The translations under genes and the position numbers were made by a program. Under the pieces are notes generated by a model. It did not search any database, was not told the DNA's origin, and saw nothing but the letters and a program-made list of their open reading frames with translations. Of a DNA stretch of 64,000 bases, positions 36,201 through 46,711 are shown one piece after another (position 1 is the first letter of the stretch; every line of letters starts with the position of its first letter). Source of the DNA: Asterias amurensis (lineage: Eukaryota; Echinodermata; Asteroidea; Forcipulatida; Asteriidae). The stretch spans positions 13,970,194-14,034,193 of the forward strand of contig NC_092656.1 of NCBI RefSeq assembly GCF_032118995.1, in the 5' to 3' direction.

Positions 36201-39200
36201 ATCAAAATTGTAATTTAAAAACGTTGGCATACTTGGTTTGTTTGTGGATTTACTTTTCATATAGTCCTACCTTGGGAATTAATGTCCAACTCCTTGATCT
36301 TAATTTGCTGACAACATCCACATGTCTTATCTGAACATGCACAAGACGAGGCGTCATTCAACTGCATGCTATTCATCAAGTTTGTCCAGTCCAGTGCATG
36401 GCCTGCTCCCAGCAACTCTGATGCTGCATTAAACAAAATACAAAATAGGATTGGGTATCATAATGATTCACAACCAAACAATGTTGGCCGTGAGATCATC
36501 TCGCACAACTAAGCAATGGTAGTTTGCACAAACGTTTGTATTTAAAAGTTATATCTGATGAAATGGTTTAGGCCTAGCACCAGGGTGTATGCCTTTATTT
36601 TATTATCACCAACTTGTGTAACGACTAAATGCACGTGGTTAGGCCGAAAGTGTTGCGTTCTACTCAAAGTTCAGATCATTACCTATTTAGTGTAAAATCT
36701 TATAAACATTTCGAGTGTGGTTATTCATTCTTATACCTTTGAATGGTATCTTGAAACATCCCAAGTCCACCTTTGCAACAGTCTTACTGAACACCTTGCC
36801 CTCTAGGCGGACACAGGCTTGCATGTCCGCCAACGACACGGCAATGTTGTACAGCTCAACACACAACTCGGCACCTAATTTGTTTTCGCCCAGTTTCACG
36901 CAGACTGGACCTGGATTTTTGACTGTTGAGGGAAAAATACATCATCAATTGCATTCTTAGTTGTAGGCGATCTCTAGGTCGAGTTGGTCTTCACGGAAAG
37001 AAAAAGCAACTTGTTTCTGAAACTGCTCTGACGTGGTGGCTTCATTAATGGTTCAGAAGACCCGTCCTTGAACTAAAAACTTTACTTGGCAAAAGTCACA
37101 TCGTGGTAGTTTAATAAACTTTCGGAATTTAAATTCTTTTCAATCTCACTTTACCAAGAATGAAAACCCATTACACCAAAAAGTATTAATCCCAAACTTG
37201 CTCGTGATTTTCAATGGATTGGTTGTTTGATTTTGATAATGGCACTCACTTGACACCGTTTTGTCGAAGAGGACTTTTCCACCCACAGAGAGACTCAACT
37301 TTACACCAAGCTGCTCGGAGAGGAATGTTACGTTCACACAAGCTGTACAAATGGGGAATTATCAAAATTGTAATTTAAAAACTTTCGCACACTTTATTTT
37401 ATTTTATATTTTATTGGCAGGTACTTTGCCGTTATCATTCACTTTTGCATGTTATACTCAATCAACGTTTCAATGACTGAATTGTCCACTCTCTTGATAT
37501 CAAAATCAAATTTCTATATAATCCTACCTTTGGAATTAATGCCCACTTCCTTGATCTTAATTCGCTTACAACATCCACATGTCTTATCTGAACATGCACA
37601 AGACGAGGCGTCATTCAACTGCATGCTATTCATCAAGTTTGTCCAGTCCAGTGCCTGGCCTGCTCCCAGCAACTCTGATGCTGCATTAAACAAAATACAA
37701 AATAGGATTGGGTATCATAATGAACCACAACCAAACAATGTTGGCCGTGAGATCATCTCGCACAACTAAGCAATGGTTAGTTTGCACAAACGTTTGTATT
37801 TAAAAGTTATATCTAATGAAATGGTTTAGGCCTAGCACCAGGGTGTGTGCCTTTATTTTATTATCACCAACTTGTGTAACGACTAAATGCACGTGGTTAG
37901 GCCGAAAGTGTTGCGTTCTACTCCAATTAGTTCAGATCATTACCTATTAAGTGTAACATTTTATACAAATTTCGAGTGTGGTTATTCATTCTTATACCTT
38001 TGAATGGTATCTTGAAACATCCCAAGTCCACCTTTGCAACAGTCTTACTGAACACCTTGCCCTCTAGGCGGACACAGGCTTGCATGTCCGCCAACGACAC
38101 GGCAATGTTGTACAGCTCAACACACAACTCGGCACCGAGTTTGTTTTCGCCCAGTTTCACGCAGACTGGACCTGGATTTTTGACTGTTGGGGGAAAAACA
38201 CATCATAAATTGCATTCTTAGTTGTAGGCGATCTCTAGGTCGAGTTGGTCTTCACGGAAAGAAAAAGCAACTTGTTTCTGAAACTGCTCTGACGTGGTGA
38301 CTTCATCAATGTCTCAGAAGACCCGTCCTTGAACTAAAAACTATACTTGGCAAAAGTCACATCGTGGTAGTTAAATAAACTTTTGGAATTTAAATTCTTT
38401 TCAATCTAACTTTACCAAGAATGAAAACCCATTACACCAAAAAGTATTAATCCCAAACGATCGTGATTTTCAATGGATTGGTTGTTTGATTTTGATAATG
38501 GCACTCACTTGACACCGTTTTGTCGAAGAGGACTTTTCCACCCACAGAGAGACTCAACTTTACACCAAGCTGCTCGGAGAGGAATGTTACGTTCACACAA
38601 GCTGTACAAATGGGGAATAATCAAAATTGTAATTTAAAAACTTTCGCACACTTTATTTTATTTTATATTTTATTGGCAGGTACTTTGCCGTTATCATTCA
38701 CTTTTGCATGTTATACTCAATCAACGTTTCAATGACTGAATTGTCCACTCTCTTGATATCAAAATCAAATTTCTATATAATCCTACCTTTGGAATTAATG
38801 CCCACTTCCTTGATCTTAATTCGCTTACAACATCCACATGTCTTATCTGAACATGCACAAGACGAGGCGTCTTTCAATTGTATGTTGTTCAGCAAATTCA
38901 CCCAGTCGACGACCCTATTGGGCTCCAGGGGCCCTATATCTGGGGAAGTATAAATAACGAATATTCGATCAATACAAGTGGCTGAGAGGTTACGAGACTG
39001 GCAAGACTTACTAATGACCGACTAAAAATATTGTAGTTAAAACAACACTTATTAGTTACTTGAGACATGGTTTTGACTAAGTTACATCAAAATCATGTCT
39101 GATTTGATTAATTAGTGTTGTTTGACTAAAATATTTTTACATAGGTTTGTTCTACCCCCCCCCCCCCCCCCCCATGGTTTGAATAAGGATGATGCGGACA

Positions 39201-41821
39201 TGAGATAACTGTTAGTTAATTTTACGTAAATGTTTGCAATTAAGGGTACAAATCGCATTATTTATGTGAATATTAATTATACATAAAATATCTAGGAATA
39301 TATAGGCACAAATCGTGAATATTCATATTTATTAATGTGATTATTCACGAATTGGGACACAAAAGGTGAACATTTCTGGGAATTTTTATGTAAATATTTG
39401 CTATTAGGGAATAAAGCGTGAATATTTACGTGACTATTTACACGAGAGAGCAGTGATCTTGCGAGAGCAGTACTGATCGAGGAAACCTGAATTATTATGA
39501 CACCGCCTCAACTCGACTATCTCACCGCGGCAGACCATTACAGGCAGTGGACACTATTGGCAATTACTCAAATTAATTATTAGAATAAAATCTTACTTGG
39601 TGACGAGTAATGGGGAGAGGTTGATGGTTTAAAACATTGTGAGAAACGGCTCCCTCTGAAGTGACATGTTTTCGAGAAAGAAGTAATTTTCCACGAACTT
39701 GATTTCGAGACCTCAGATTTAGAATTTGAGGTCTCGAAATCAAGCATCTGAAAGCACACAACCTCAATTCAATCAATTGAATTCAATTCAATTGTTGTTG
39801 TTTTTCAATTCAATTGTTTTATTGTCACACATATATACATATACAGTGAAATTCACTTCGGTTTGCGAGTCTAAAAATATCGTGTGACAAGGGTGTTTTT
39901 CTTTCATTATTATCTCGCAACTTAATTCGATGACCGATAGAGCTCAAATTTTCACAAGTTTCTTATTTTATGTATGTTGAGATACAGCAGGTAAAGTGAG
40001 AAGACTCGTCTTTGACAATTACCAAGTGTCCTGTGTCTTTAAATTGGAACGTCAATCTGCGAACAAATTTCACGACTTTTTCCTGTACGGTTTATTAGCG
40101 GTGAATGTTTTCCCCGAGGGGACTCATCCTGTGGGTGGACCATTGGAGGAAGTCGCATCCTGCATTGCACATGACATCTAATATCAAATTGTGCAGCTTG
40201 CCCATGAAATTTGCAGTGCTATTAATAAGCCTATTTTAATTTGGTGTGTCCCTTCTAGGTCCATTATTCCACCGCTATACTTCGGACTTCGTCAAATGCA
40301 CTGGACACTATAGGTTTCCTCGGTCAATTTCGGCAAATGAGCAGCCAATTTAACCACCAAGCTATTCTATTTCGCGCGAAATCGAATGCTACTCCAAAGG
40401 GTAGTTCGATTTCGTTTTATGATTAGTCAGAATGTAATGCTGCGTCATTCGATTTAACAAAATAATCATTCAATTTAACAATTCATCAAAGCAGCATTCA
40501 AATTTGCACACGCTTCCTGAGGCGTGTGTGTCACGAAAAAGAATGACGATACGCTAAATTGAACAGAGTGTTAAAGGAATTTGACTCGACTCAAAACGAA
40601 TTTGAATGGCCGAATTCTGAATTTGAAACACAGTAACAACCGAAGAGCCGAAACAGCTTTAATTGGAACGCATGAAACTGAAACTGACTGCTCATTTACT
40701 GAATTTGACCGAGAAAACCTTTAGCGTATCGTCATTCTTTTTCCTGACACCCGCGCCTCAAGAAGCGTCTGCAAATTTGAATTCTGCTTTGACGATTTCT
40801 TAAATTGAATGACTATTTTGTTAAATCGAATGACGCAACATTACATTCTGACTAATAATAAAACGAAATCGAATTACCCTTTTCAGTAGCATTCTATTTT
40901 CGCGCGAAATAGAATAGCTTGGTGGTTAAATTGGCTGCTCATTGACCAAGAAAACCTATATTTTGGTACTTAATGAAAATAATTGTAAGCATAAAAAAAC
41001 TTACTTGGTAACAAGCAATGGAGAGCTGTTGATGTAGTATAAAACATTGTGAGAAACGGCTCCCTCTAAAGTAACGTAGTTTTTGAGAAAGAGGTAATTT
41101 CTCACTCGAATTTGTTTGACTAAACTATTTGAACTGAATTCGAGCCCTTAGTTTGGGTTTCGATAATTCAAGTATCTGAAAGCACACAACTTTTGCGACA
41201 AGGGTGTTTTTACTTCTAATATTAATCTCTCGCAACATCGATGACAATATTGAGTTCAAATTTTCGCAGATTTGTTATTTGATGCATTATGTTGGGATAC
41301 GGCAGTGAGTAAAGGTGTCGTGCCTGTCATGTGTTAGAATCATCATATAATACGACCAGTATTTCTTCCGAACGGAGACCATTGCACGGAGCCCAGACAG
41401 GGACCGATAAAGAAACCAAATAACAGGTAACAATTAAAAAGGACAGGTACCTCATCCTCTAATATTAGATCGTCCCCTCGAACTATTAACCGAAAAATAT
41501 TTCAAGGGAACGGAATTGGAACGGAGTAGGCCTACAGTATCTCTATTTCGAGTTTTAATTAATTGTCTACCTAGTTTAGTTTTTTTTTTTGTAAGCTTTT
41601 ATTTTTTATTTTTTTACTTTTAGATAGAGGCTGAAAACCTTCGTAAACACAAGGACGTCTGTTATTATTTTAGAAAATTAAGAAACTTTACCATTTTGAT
41701 ACATCACCCGAACTGCCGACTCGTCTTTCGGAATCTGCAATAACGGCACTGCAGTTACGTAAGTTACACACTGCGCGCAAATCACAGCGGCCAATACTGT
41801 CATCATTGGTGCAAACGACAT
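30254..41821 (-). CDS. Secreted cysteine-rich protein with tandem DUF4773-like modules, 15 exons, about 724 aa
   Basis: Exons: 41821-41692 (signal); module 1: 38939-38787, 38601-38509, 38183-37998; module 2: 37680-37528, 37342-37250, 36922-36737; module 3: 36423-36271, 36182-36090, 35764-35579; module X: 34829-34563; module 4: 32126-31974, 31784-31692, 31009-30824; tail: 30303-30254. Sizes repeat as 153, 93 and 186 nt, all junctions are phase 1 with GT/AG, and the sum is 2175 nt, exactly 725 codons. The first exon gives a signal peptide (core MMTVLAAVICAQCVTYVTA). Each complete module has ten cysteines: CACSDKTCGCC in exon A, one in exon B next to an N-V-T glycosylation sequon, and four in exon C ending GCFKIPFK. 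This spacing and the C-[FR]-[RK]-I ending match my memory of Pfam DUF4773, a secreted domain of unknown function. The ATG at 41821 is the first after the TATA-predicted start of transcription. Biochemical function is unknown; an extracellular, disulphide-rich role is inferred. Confidence 0.85.
30356..30741. mobile_element. F2 fold-back MITE in the last intron of the DUF4773-like gene
   Basis: Lies between the tail exon (30254-30303) and module 4 exon C, only about 50 bp from the tail exon acceptor. Confidence 0.85.
30824..32126 (-). repeat. DUF4773-like module 4 (exons A, B, C)
   Basis: Exon A is identical in protein to module 3. Exon B differs by one residue (SLSMDG against SLSLDG). Exon C differs by about one (NPGPVC against NPDPVC). 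Introns flanking exon C also resemble those of module 3, so modules 3 and 4 are a recent duplicate pair now separated by module X and a large transposon. Confidence 0.85.
32248..32342. repeat. Hairpin in an intron of the DUF4773-like gene
   Basis: gcgttttggcgatcgtaacc and actgtttgg pair with ccaaacag and ggttacgaccgccaaaatgc. Confidence 0.65.
32624..33124. mobile_element. Nested fold-back element with about 235 bp arms
   Basis: Left arm runs from cagtgttcataggttttgga, right arm ends tccaaaacctatgaacacta. Pairing continues through acgtcggccggtcga, gggtagctacaccca, gtgaatattcatgtatcggc and gtgctcgtgacatacc, leaving a spacer of about 25 bp near 32866. Not related to the CAACGT motifs around it. 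Confidence 0.8.
33240..33655. repeat. Tandem repeat, unit about 100 bp, four copies
   Basis: The phrase tgtgccaacgtcgggaaatg recurs at about 33342, 33446, 33541 and 33628 with ccaacgttggctcaacgtag between; unit length drifts from 104 to 87 bp. Confidence 0.75.
34563..34829 (-). repeat. Module X: lone, enlarged C-type exon (267 nt)
   Basis: Starts NPDPVCMKLGENEYGDKLC and ends VNLACFRIPFK like a C exon, but is 81 nt (27 codons) longer. The extra stretch includes SGCVDLGVNALSAGLCIGL, which adds exactly two cysteines (six against four). It keeps phase 1 at both ends, an acceptor reading actacag and a donor gtaaag, so it can splice directly between modules 3 and 4. Its A and B partners are missing. 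Confidence 0.75.
35355..35402 (-). pseudogene. Relic B exon between module 3 and module X
   Basis: The plus-strand string ttttgccgaggatgactttt resembles the end of a B exon (ttttgtcgaagaggactttt), followed by a decayed donor region. The 5' half of the exon, with its cysteine and N-V-T sequon, is not recognisable. No A exon is visible in the 180 bp up to module 3. Module X therefore probably once had its own B exon. Confidence 0.5.
35579..36423 (-). repeat. DUF4773-like module 3 (exons A, B, C)
   Basis: Exon A ends CCQQIKIKELDINSQ, exon B reads LSTQLGVKLSLSLDGKVLF, and exon C reads KLGENKFGAELCVELYN with ARLEGKVFSETVATVDLGCF. It pairs with module 4 rather than with its neighbour module 2. Confidence 0.85.
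36737..37680 (-). repeat. DUF4773-like module 2 (exons A, B, C)
   Basis: Looks like a hybrid. The 5' part of exon A (ASELLGAGQALDWTNLMNS) matches modules 3 and 4. The 3' part of exon A (CKRIKIKEVGINSK), exons B and C and their introns match module 1. The sequence upstream of exon A (37681-37920) also matches that upstream of module 3 (36424-36660). This is what unequal crossover or gene conversion would leave. Confidence 0.85.
37998..38939 (-). repeat. DUF4773-like module 1 (exons A, B, C)
   Basis: Exon A differs from the other copies in its first third (IGPLEPNRVVDWVNLLNNIQ instead of the ASELLGAG type), then rejoins them at DASSCACSDKTCGCC. Exons B (GVKLSLSVGGKVLFDKTV) and C (KLGENKLGAELCVELYN) are nearly identical to module 2, and so are the introns, with a constant offset of about 1260 bp. 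Confidence 0.85.
39157..39173. repeat. Poly-C tract
   Basis: Uninterrupted C run of about 17 in intron 1 of the DUF4773-like gene. Similar G or C runs lie near 7919, 13133, 26620 and 27112. Confidence 0.9.
39541..40042 (-). mobile_element. F1 MITE interrupted by a short insertion (DUF4773-like gene intron 1)
   Basis: Between 39767 and 39883 lies an unrelated insert (caattcaatt repeats, then tttattgtcacacatatata) that resembles a LINE 3' tail. The F1 sequence resumes at cgtgtgacaagggtg. Confidence 0.75.
40290..41310 (-). mobile_element. F1 MITE split by a large fold-back element
   Basis: The terminus gcactggacactata is separated from the rest of the element (from ttttggtacttaatgaaaat at 40964) by a 650 bp palindromic insertion. 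Confidence 0.75.
40312..40963. mobile_element. Fold-back element with about 240 bp arms, nested in an F1 MITE
   Basis: Left arm starts ggtttcctcggtcaatttcg and right arm ends gaccaagaaaacctata. The arms pair over about 240 bp (for example tctatttcgcgcgaaat on the left, attttcgcgcgaaatag on the right), with a spacer of roughly 160 bp near 40560-40725. A short tata or ctata is present at both borders. No coding capacity. Confidence 0.75.
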
Positions 41822-41960
41822 GATGCTTGATTCACCAACACCAATTGTTTCTTTAAGATTCAACTGCTTTCTGGTCACTCCGGTGAGAACGAAGACTTGT
41901 GGTGATCAAGCCGTTAATATTTGTCGCTGTGAAATGAGATCGAAGGCAGGTGTGGAGCTG

Positions 41961-41968
41961 TATTTATA
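41961..41968 (-). promoter_or_regulatory. TATA box of the DUF4773-like gene
   Basis: TATAAATA on the minus strand lies 140 bp upstream of the ATG, predicting a transcription start near 41930 and a 5' UTR of about 110 nt without another ATG. About 65 bp further upstream (42032-42042, plus-strand reading) is GAAATTGAAAC, which resembles an interferon-regulatory-factor site; that resemblance could be chance. Confidence 0.5.
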
Positions 41969-42521
41969 CAACTTCTGTCTAGTTGTTTACGTCATGCGGT
42001 TTCGTAATCGCGCCCCTTGGAACAAGGAAGTGAAATTGAAACATCTAATATGTTTTAGCAAGTTTTCCAATCTAGGCCTCGCACATTGTTAGTTTTGTAT
42101 TTACTTTATCGGCATGCTCATGATAATTAATACATTTTAAATGTCAATGTTATTGTAGAACAACGTTTGTAGTCTTTAATTATTCATAATATCAAATGCC
42201 ACAAGAAGTCATAACGAATTCCAAGGTTTTAAAGAGAACAACTGTGGCTGGAACCAGATAAAAGGTGAAACATGACCGCAATTACCCACTAGATTCATTT
42301 TACCTTGCCTGGATTCTTTGAACACGAAGGCCTGAGTGCGTTTCCTGGTTCAGTCACCTTCTAGCTGAATCAAATTACCTATACTCCTGCAGTGGCGTTA
42401 CTCTAGAGGGGCACGTGTATCTAGCACCCCCCCCCCCCCAGCAATCGTTCCCCTCCCTTAAAAAAGCCACGCCTAAACCAACTAAAACACAAAGAACAAT
42501 ATAAAACAGTCAAAACATAAA

Positions 42522-42525
42522 GAAA

Positions 42526-42557
<32 letters not shown>

Positions 42558-42632
42558 CAAAGAAAGAAAGAAACAAACAAACAAACAAACAAACAAACAA
42601 ACAAACAAACAAACAAACAAACAAACAAACAT
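42522..42632. repeat. (AAAG)n then (AAAC)n microsatellite
   Basis: Compound tetranucleotide tract of about 110 bp, preceded by a C run at 42427-42439. Its open frames are artefacts of the repeat. Confidence 0.95.
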
Positions 42633-43107
42633 CCCCAACACCCCAAACAAAACGAAATCAAAGAAAACACATTGAAAAACGCGCACACACACACAGAGTT
42701 TAAACTTGATTTTTGTACTACTACCAGAGTAAATCGATTACTTCTTCCCATTGACAATGTATTTGTTGCCCATTTCAGCATTTAACAAATCGTATAACGT
42801 CCTGGTCTACCAAAAGCGCTAAAAATTGTATTTCTTAAGAGAAATGTAAACAGGAACAACGGCTTTAATTGGTCATAAGTGCCCCACAGAAAAATGGCGC
42901 ACTGACTGTGTTCCATCGAGCTTGATATGGTTCTACCACGGTCAACATGTTTGGGCTCAATAATAATAATATATTTCATTATGTGAGAACAAGAGCTAGC
43001 CACAATTATTCAATTTCGTAAACTAATGAATCCAAGTGTTGCATTCAAATCTAAAATCTATGTTGAGTGAGTTCTGACTAATGACCCCTTATTTTTAAGC
43101 TTGTAGT

Positions 43108-43494
43108 TAAAGGCAGTGGACACTATTGGTAATAACTCAAAATTATTATTAGCATAAAACTTCACTTGGCAACGAGTAATGGGGGCTGTTGGTAGTATGA
43201 AACATTGTGAGAAACGGCTCCCTCTGAAGTGACGTAGTTTTCGAGAAAGAAGTAATTTTCCGCGAATTTGATTTCGAGACCTCAGATTTAGAATTTGAGG
43301 TCTCGAAATCAAGCATTTGAAAGCACACAACTTCGTGTTACAAGGTGTAATTGTTTCTTTCATTATTATCTCGCAACTTCGATGACAAATTGAGATCAAA
43401 TTTTCACAGGTTTGTTATTTTATGCATATGTTGAGATACACCAAGTGAGAAGACTGATCTTTGACAATTACCAACAGTGTCCAGGGTCTTTAAC
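43108..43494 (-). mobile_element. F1 MITE (duplication unit 1)
   Basis: Full length and uninterrupted; serves as the empty-site reference for the transposon insertion in unit 2. Confidence 0.85.
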
Positions 43495-43549
43495 AATAGT
43501 CCGAACATTAGCAAAACTAAGGACACATTTATCGGGTCCAGGCTTTAAC

Positions 43550-43927
43550 TTAAAGGAACACGTTGCCTTGGATCGGACGAGTTAGTCTATAAAAAGCGTT
43601 TGAAACCGTTTGTTATGCAATGTTTATGATTAGAAAGATGTTTTAAAAGTAGAATATAATGTTCCACACAAGTATCACTCAACATTGCACGGTTTTCTTT
43701 TTACGTCGCGAACTATCACGGTCGGCCATTAATTTATGACTCCCATAAATGGCCGACCGTGTTATTGGACGATGTAAAAAGAAAACCACGCAATTTCGAG
43801 GCATATTTGTGTAGATCATTGTATTCTACTTTTACATCATCTTTCTAACCATATGCATTTTATAACAAACGGTCACAAAACGCTTTTCAAAGACCAACTC
43901 GACCGATCCAAGGCAACGTGTTCCTGT
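43550..43927. mobile_element. F2 fold-back MITE (duplication unit 1)
   Basis: Central palindrome shortened on one arm (gtcggccattaatttatgac). Confidence 0.85.
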
Positions 43928-44327
43928 AAGGAGCAATGTCACGACTAAAACGAAACTCAGGATGTATAAAGGTGAAATCTAATAACGCGGAAACGCATCT
44001 TATTACTGAAGTACGTGCCAATAAAAGGTAAGACAATATTCCAAACCAACCAACCAACCCTTCAAAGTCGGCGAGGTGATGTGACCGGAAATTCAACTTT
44101 TCCCCCTAATACTTCAAATGACAATTTAAGTTTTTCCCAAATCCAAAAGACCCACATTATACAGTTCAAATTGAAGGCTTTTTGTTTTCATTTCCCTCAT
44201 CACTTATGCCTCTAATTAAGTTGCACCTCAGAAAAATCTAGAATACAAAATTTTCCGGTGAGCTTGCAGGTCCCGGACGCCACGCCGTAATGGTTTCGCG
44301 CACCGCGCTCATACACCGCTGTGAGGA

Positions 44328-45734
44328 ACCCAAATTATGGCACCCAACTCTTGAGCTATGTGCACTGGACCCCTAACAACAACACATCCCTTTAATTAGG
44401 AGCAGATCCAACCTCAACCCTAACCTTAACCATATTTGTTGCTGGACTTTGCCGGGAAAACATACCCAATCTTTTTAGGGCAAAATATGAAGCCTGTAAT
44501 TTTAAATAATAACAATAATAACACAGCATTTGTAAAGCGCACTTTGTCTGTGTGACATTCAAAGGCGATTTATATGAATTTTCAGTCATAACTATGATAA
44601 GTCATATTAATTTGTTCCTTTTTTCTTGTCCTCAATGTCCCTTAAATGTTTCCGTAAAGCAGCATTTTAAAATCTTCAGTTTATTACACTAGATTTGGTT
44701 TATCTCTATTTATATAGGCTACACAAAGAAGACAGTTGATTGCCTTGGCTCTCATGCTTAAAAGTACATAAAATATGAAACATAAATCATTTATCTTTCG
44801 ACCACTAACTAACGTGTTTTTAGGACCAGTGTTCACAACTTTTGCGTCCGAGCTACGCTGCAGCCCCAAAACGCTGTTCAAATATAAATGTATGTGTTCA
44901 GACATTTCCCTTTATTCAATAATTGACAGATTTTGAAAACTTGTTTGTGTATTCAAATTGCCTTGTTTGTAAATAATTACATGCCGGCCCACGTTTTTGT
45001 CAGCATCTCTCCTGTGACAGGAGCGACAGACGAACATGGCACATTACAAATGATTACTATTATCATCTAGTAGCGTTTGAATGTGTAGTCTGTCAGGTAC
45101 CACGCGACATACAAATGTTCATTCTCAACACCCTTTAGACAAAATAAAACCCTTTCTACAGAATGTTGTACAAATTGAAATGGCCAAACAAACAAACAAA
45201 CAAACAAAGCGCGCAAACACCCAAACAAACAATCAAACAGATGTTTTGATCATTATACTCTGATTACATCAGATTCAGAAATTATAAATATACATATTTT
45301 TTCTGAACTATAACACAATTTTGCCATAAGTTACTTACTTCTTTCAATAGTTTTATATATAAAAATAAAAAATAAATTCATATACTAGTCTTTAATTTGT
45401 TTTTCTAACTATAATTAAGAGCAGTAATTTTACACAAACTTTCAAAAAAGCCTAAAAAGTCTAAAAAACAAGTTAACATTGTTTTATATTTTTATACTAA
45501 ATGTTGTTATGTAACACAAAGTAAATAATGTAAACAAATGTAGAGTAAAGACAGATTAAAAAGCATGTAGTATCCGCATGGATGTATGACTGGAACAAGA
45601 ACCCTAACACCTCCCCAACCAACCCCTATTCTCTATTTGGGAGGCTAGGTGGCAGCAGACTCACAAGGTAAATTCATTGTTCCAAGAATTTTCACAGTAA
45701 TTACAAACAATATTTGTGTAAATAATAATTTGCG
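44328..45734. other. Left part of the segment present only in duplication unit 1
   Basis: Contains the LINE tail at 44503 and an (AAAC)n tract at 45187-45208; otherwise AT-rich with no gene. Confidence 0.6.
44503..44590 (-). mobile_element. LINE/SINE 3' tail fragment
   Basis: Minus strand ataaatcgcctttgaatgtc ... gcgctttacaaatgctgtg and (att)n; only the tail is left. Confidence 0.6.
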
Positions 45735-46006
45735 AGATAATAATGGAAGAAAAAACACCCTTTTCACACGAAATGTGTGCTTTCAGATGCTTGACTTCGG
45801 GACCTCAAAATCTAATACTCAGGTCTCAAAATCAAATTCATGGAAAATTACTTCTTTCTGGAAAACTATTCTACTTCAGACAGAGGGAGCCGTTTCTCAA
45901 AATGTTTTATTCTATGAACAGCTCTCCATTGCTTGTTATCAAGTAAGTTTTTATGCTAACAATTCAATTATTTTGATTAATTACCAAAAGTGTCCAGTGC
46001 CCTTAA
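45735..46006 (+). mobile_element. F1 MITE, left part missing
   Basis: Begins near tgcgagataataatggaaga and ends gtgtccagtgcccttaaa, directly abutting an inverted copy. Confidence 0.75.
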
Positions 46007-46404
46007 AGGCAGTGGACACTGTTGGTAATAACTCAAAATAATTATCATAAAACCTTTCTTGATTACAAGTAATGGGGAGAGGTTGTATTGAAAGTATAAC
46101 ACATTGTGAGAAACAACTCCCAGTGAAGTGCAAGTCTTCGAGAAAGAAGTAATTTTCCACTGATTTGATTTCGAGACCTCAGATTTAGAATTTGAGGTCT
46201 CGAAATCAAGCATCTGAAAGCACCCAACTTTGTAAGACCATGGTGCGACAAAGGTGTTTTTTTTTTCTTTCATTAATATCTCGCCACTTCGACGACCGAT
46301 TGAGCTCAAATTTTCACAGGTTTGTTATTTTATGCATATGTTGAGATACACCAACTGTGAAGACTAGTCTTTGACAACTACCAATAGTGTCCAGTGTCTT
46401 AAAC
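46005..46404 (-). mobile_element. F1 MITE, abutting the previous copy
   Basis: Full length, including an internal aagaccatggtgcgac segment shared with the copy at 29671. Its last 110 bp recur at 48294-48404 as part of the segmental duplication. Confidence 0.8.
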
Positions 46405-46459
46405 CTTGCATCTCTGCTGCCACCTTGTGGTCCAAAGTCCCCTATACACCAAAACATGT

Positions 46460-46604
46460 TCATGAAGTGCACTTGGAAAGAGAAGTGACTGGTCCTTCAA
46501 CTTTGAATGATGTACTAAGCACATTAGAGCCAACTTGTCGCTTTTGTCCCGGTTGTTGACCGCCAGCATACACAGTGAATAGGCCAGGTTCAAGTACCAG
46601 GCTA
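46460..46604 (-). pseudogene. Duplicated 3' end of the GH3 last exon
   Basis: This stretch is essentially identical to 48459-48603, encoding the C-terminal YAGGQQPGQKRQVGSNVL...SLSKCTS with the same stop. Homology stops abruptly at 46604, so there is no acceptor site and no upstream coding sequence. It is the edge of a segmental duplication, not a gene. Confidence 0.85.
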
Positions 46605-46711
46605 GAAACCAACTTTACATAAGAATAGAAGAAATGTATTGACAGAAATAGAAGGGACCTGTGGGATATGTTTTTTATGTTCAACAACGACCCCTTATTT
46701 TTAAGCTTGTA

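Larger units (their letters stand above)
43083..46604. repeat. Segmental duplication, unit 1
   Basis: Matches 46689-48603 in the same orientation. It carries an F1 MITE (43108-43494), an F2 MITE (43550-43927), a stretch of non-coding sequence, then a segment (44328-46294) absent from unit 2, then the 3' flank and partial last exon of the GH3 gene. The two units differ by scattered substitutions, so the duplication is fairly recent. Confidence 0.85.

Noticed and set aside
42421-42781. Minus-strand frames rich in phenylalanine, leucine, valine and cysteine
   Set aside because: They are translations of the AAAG/AAAC microsatellite.
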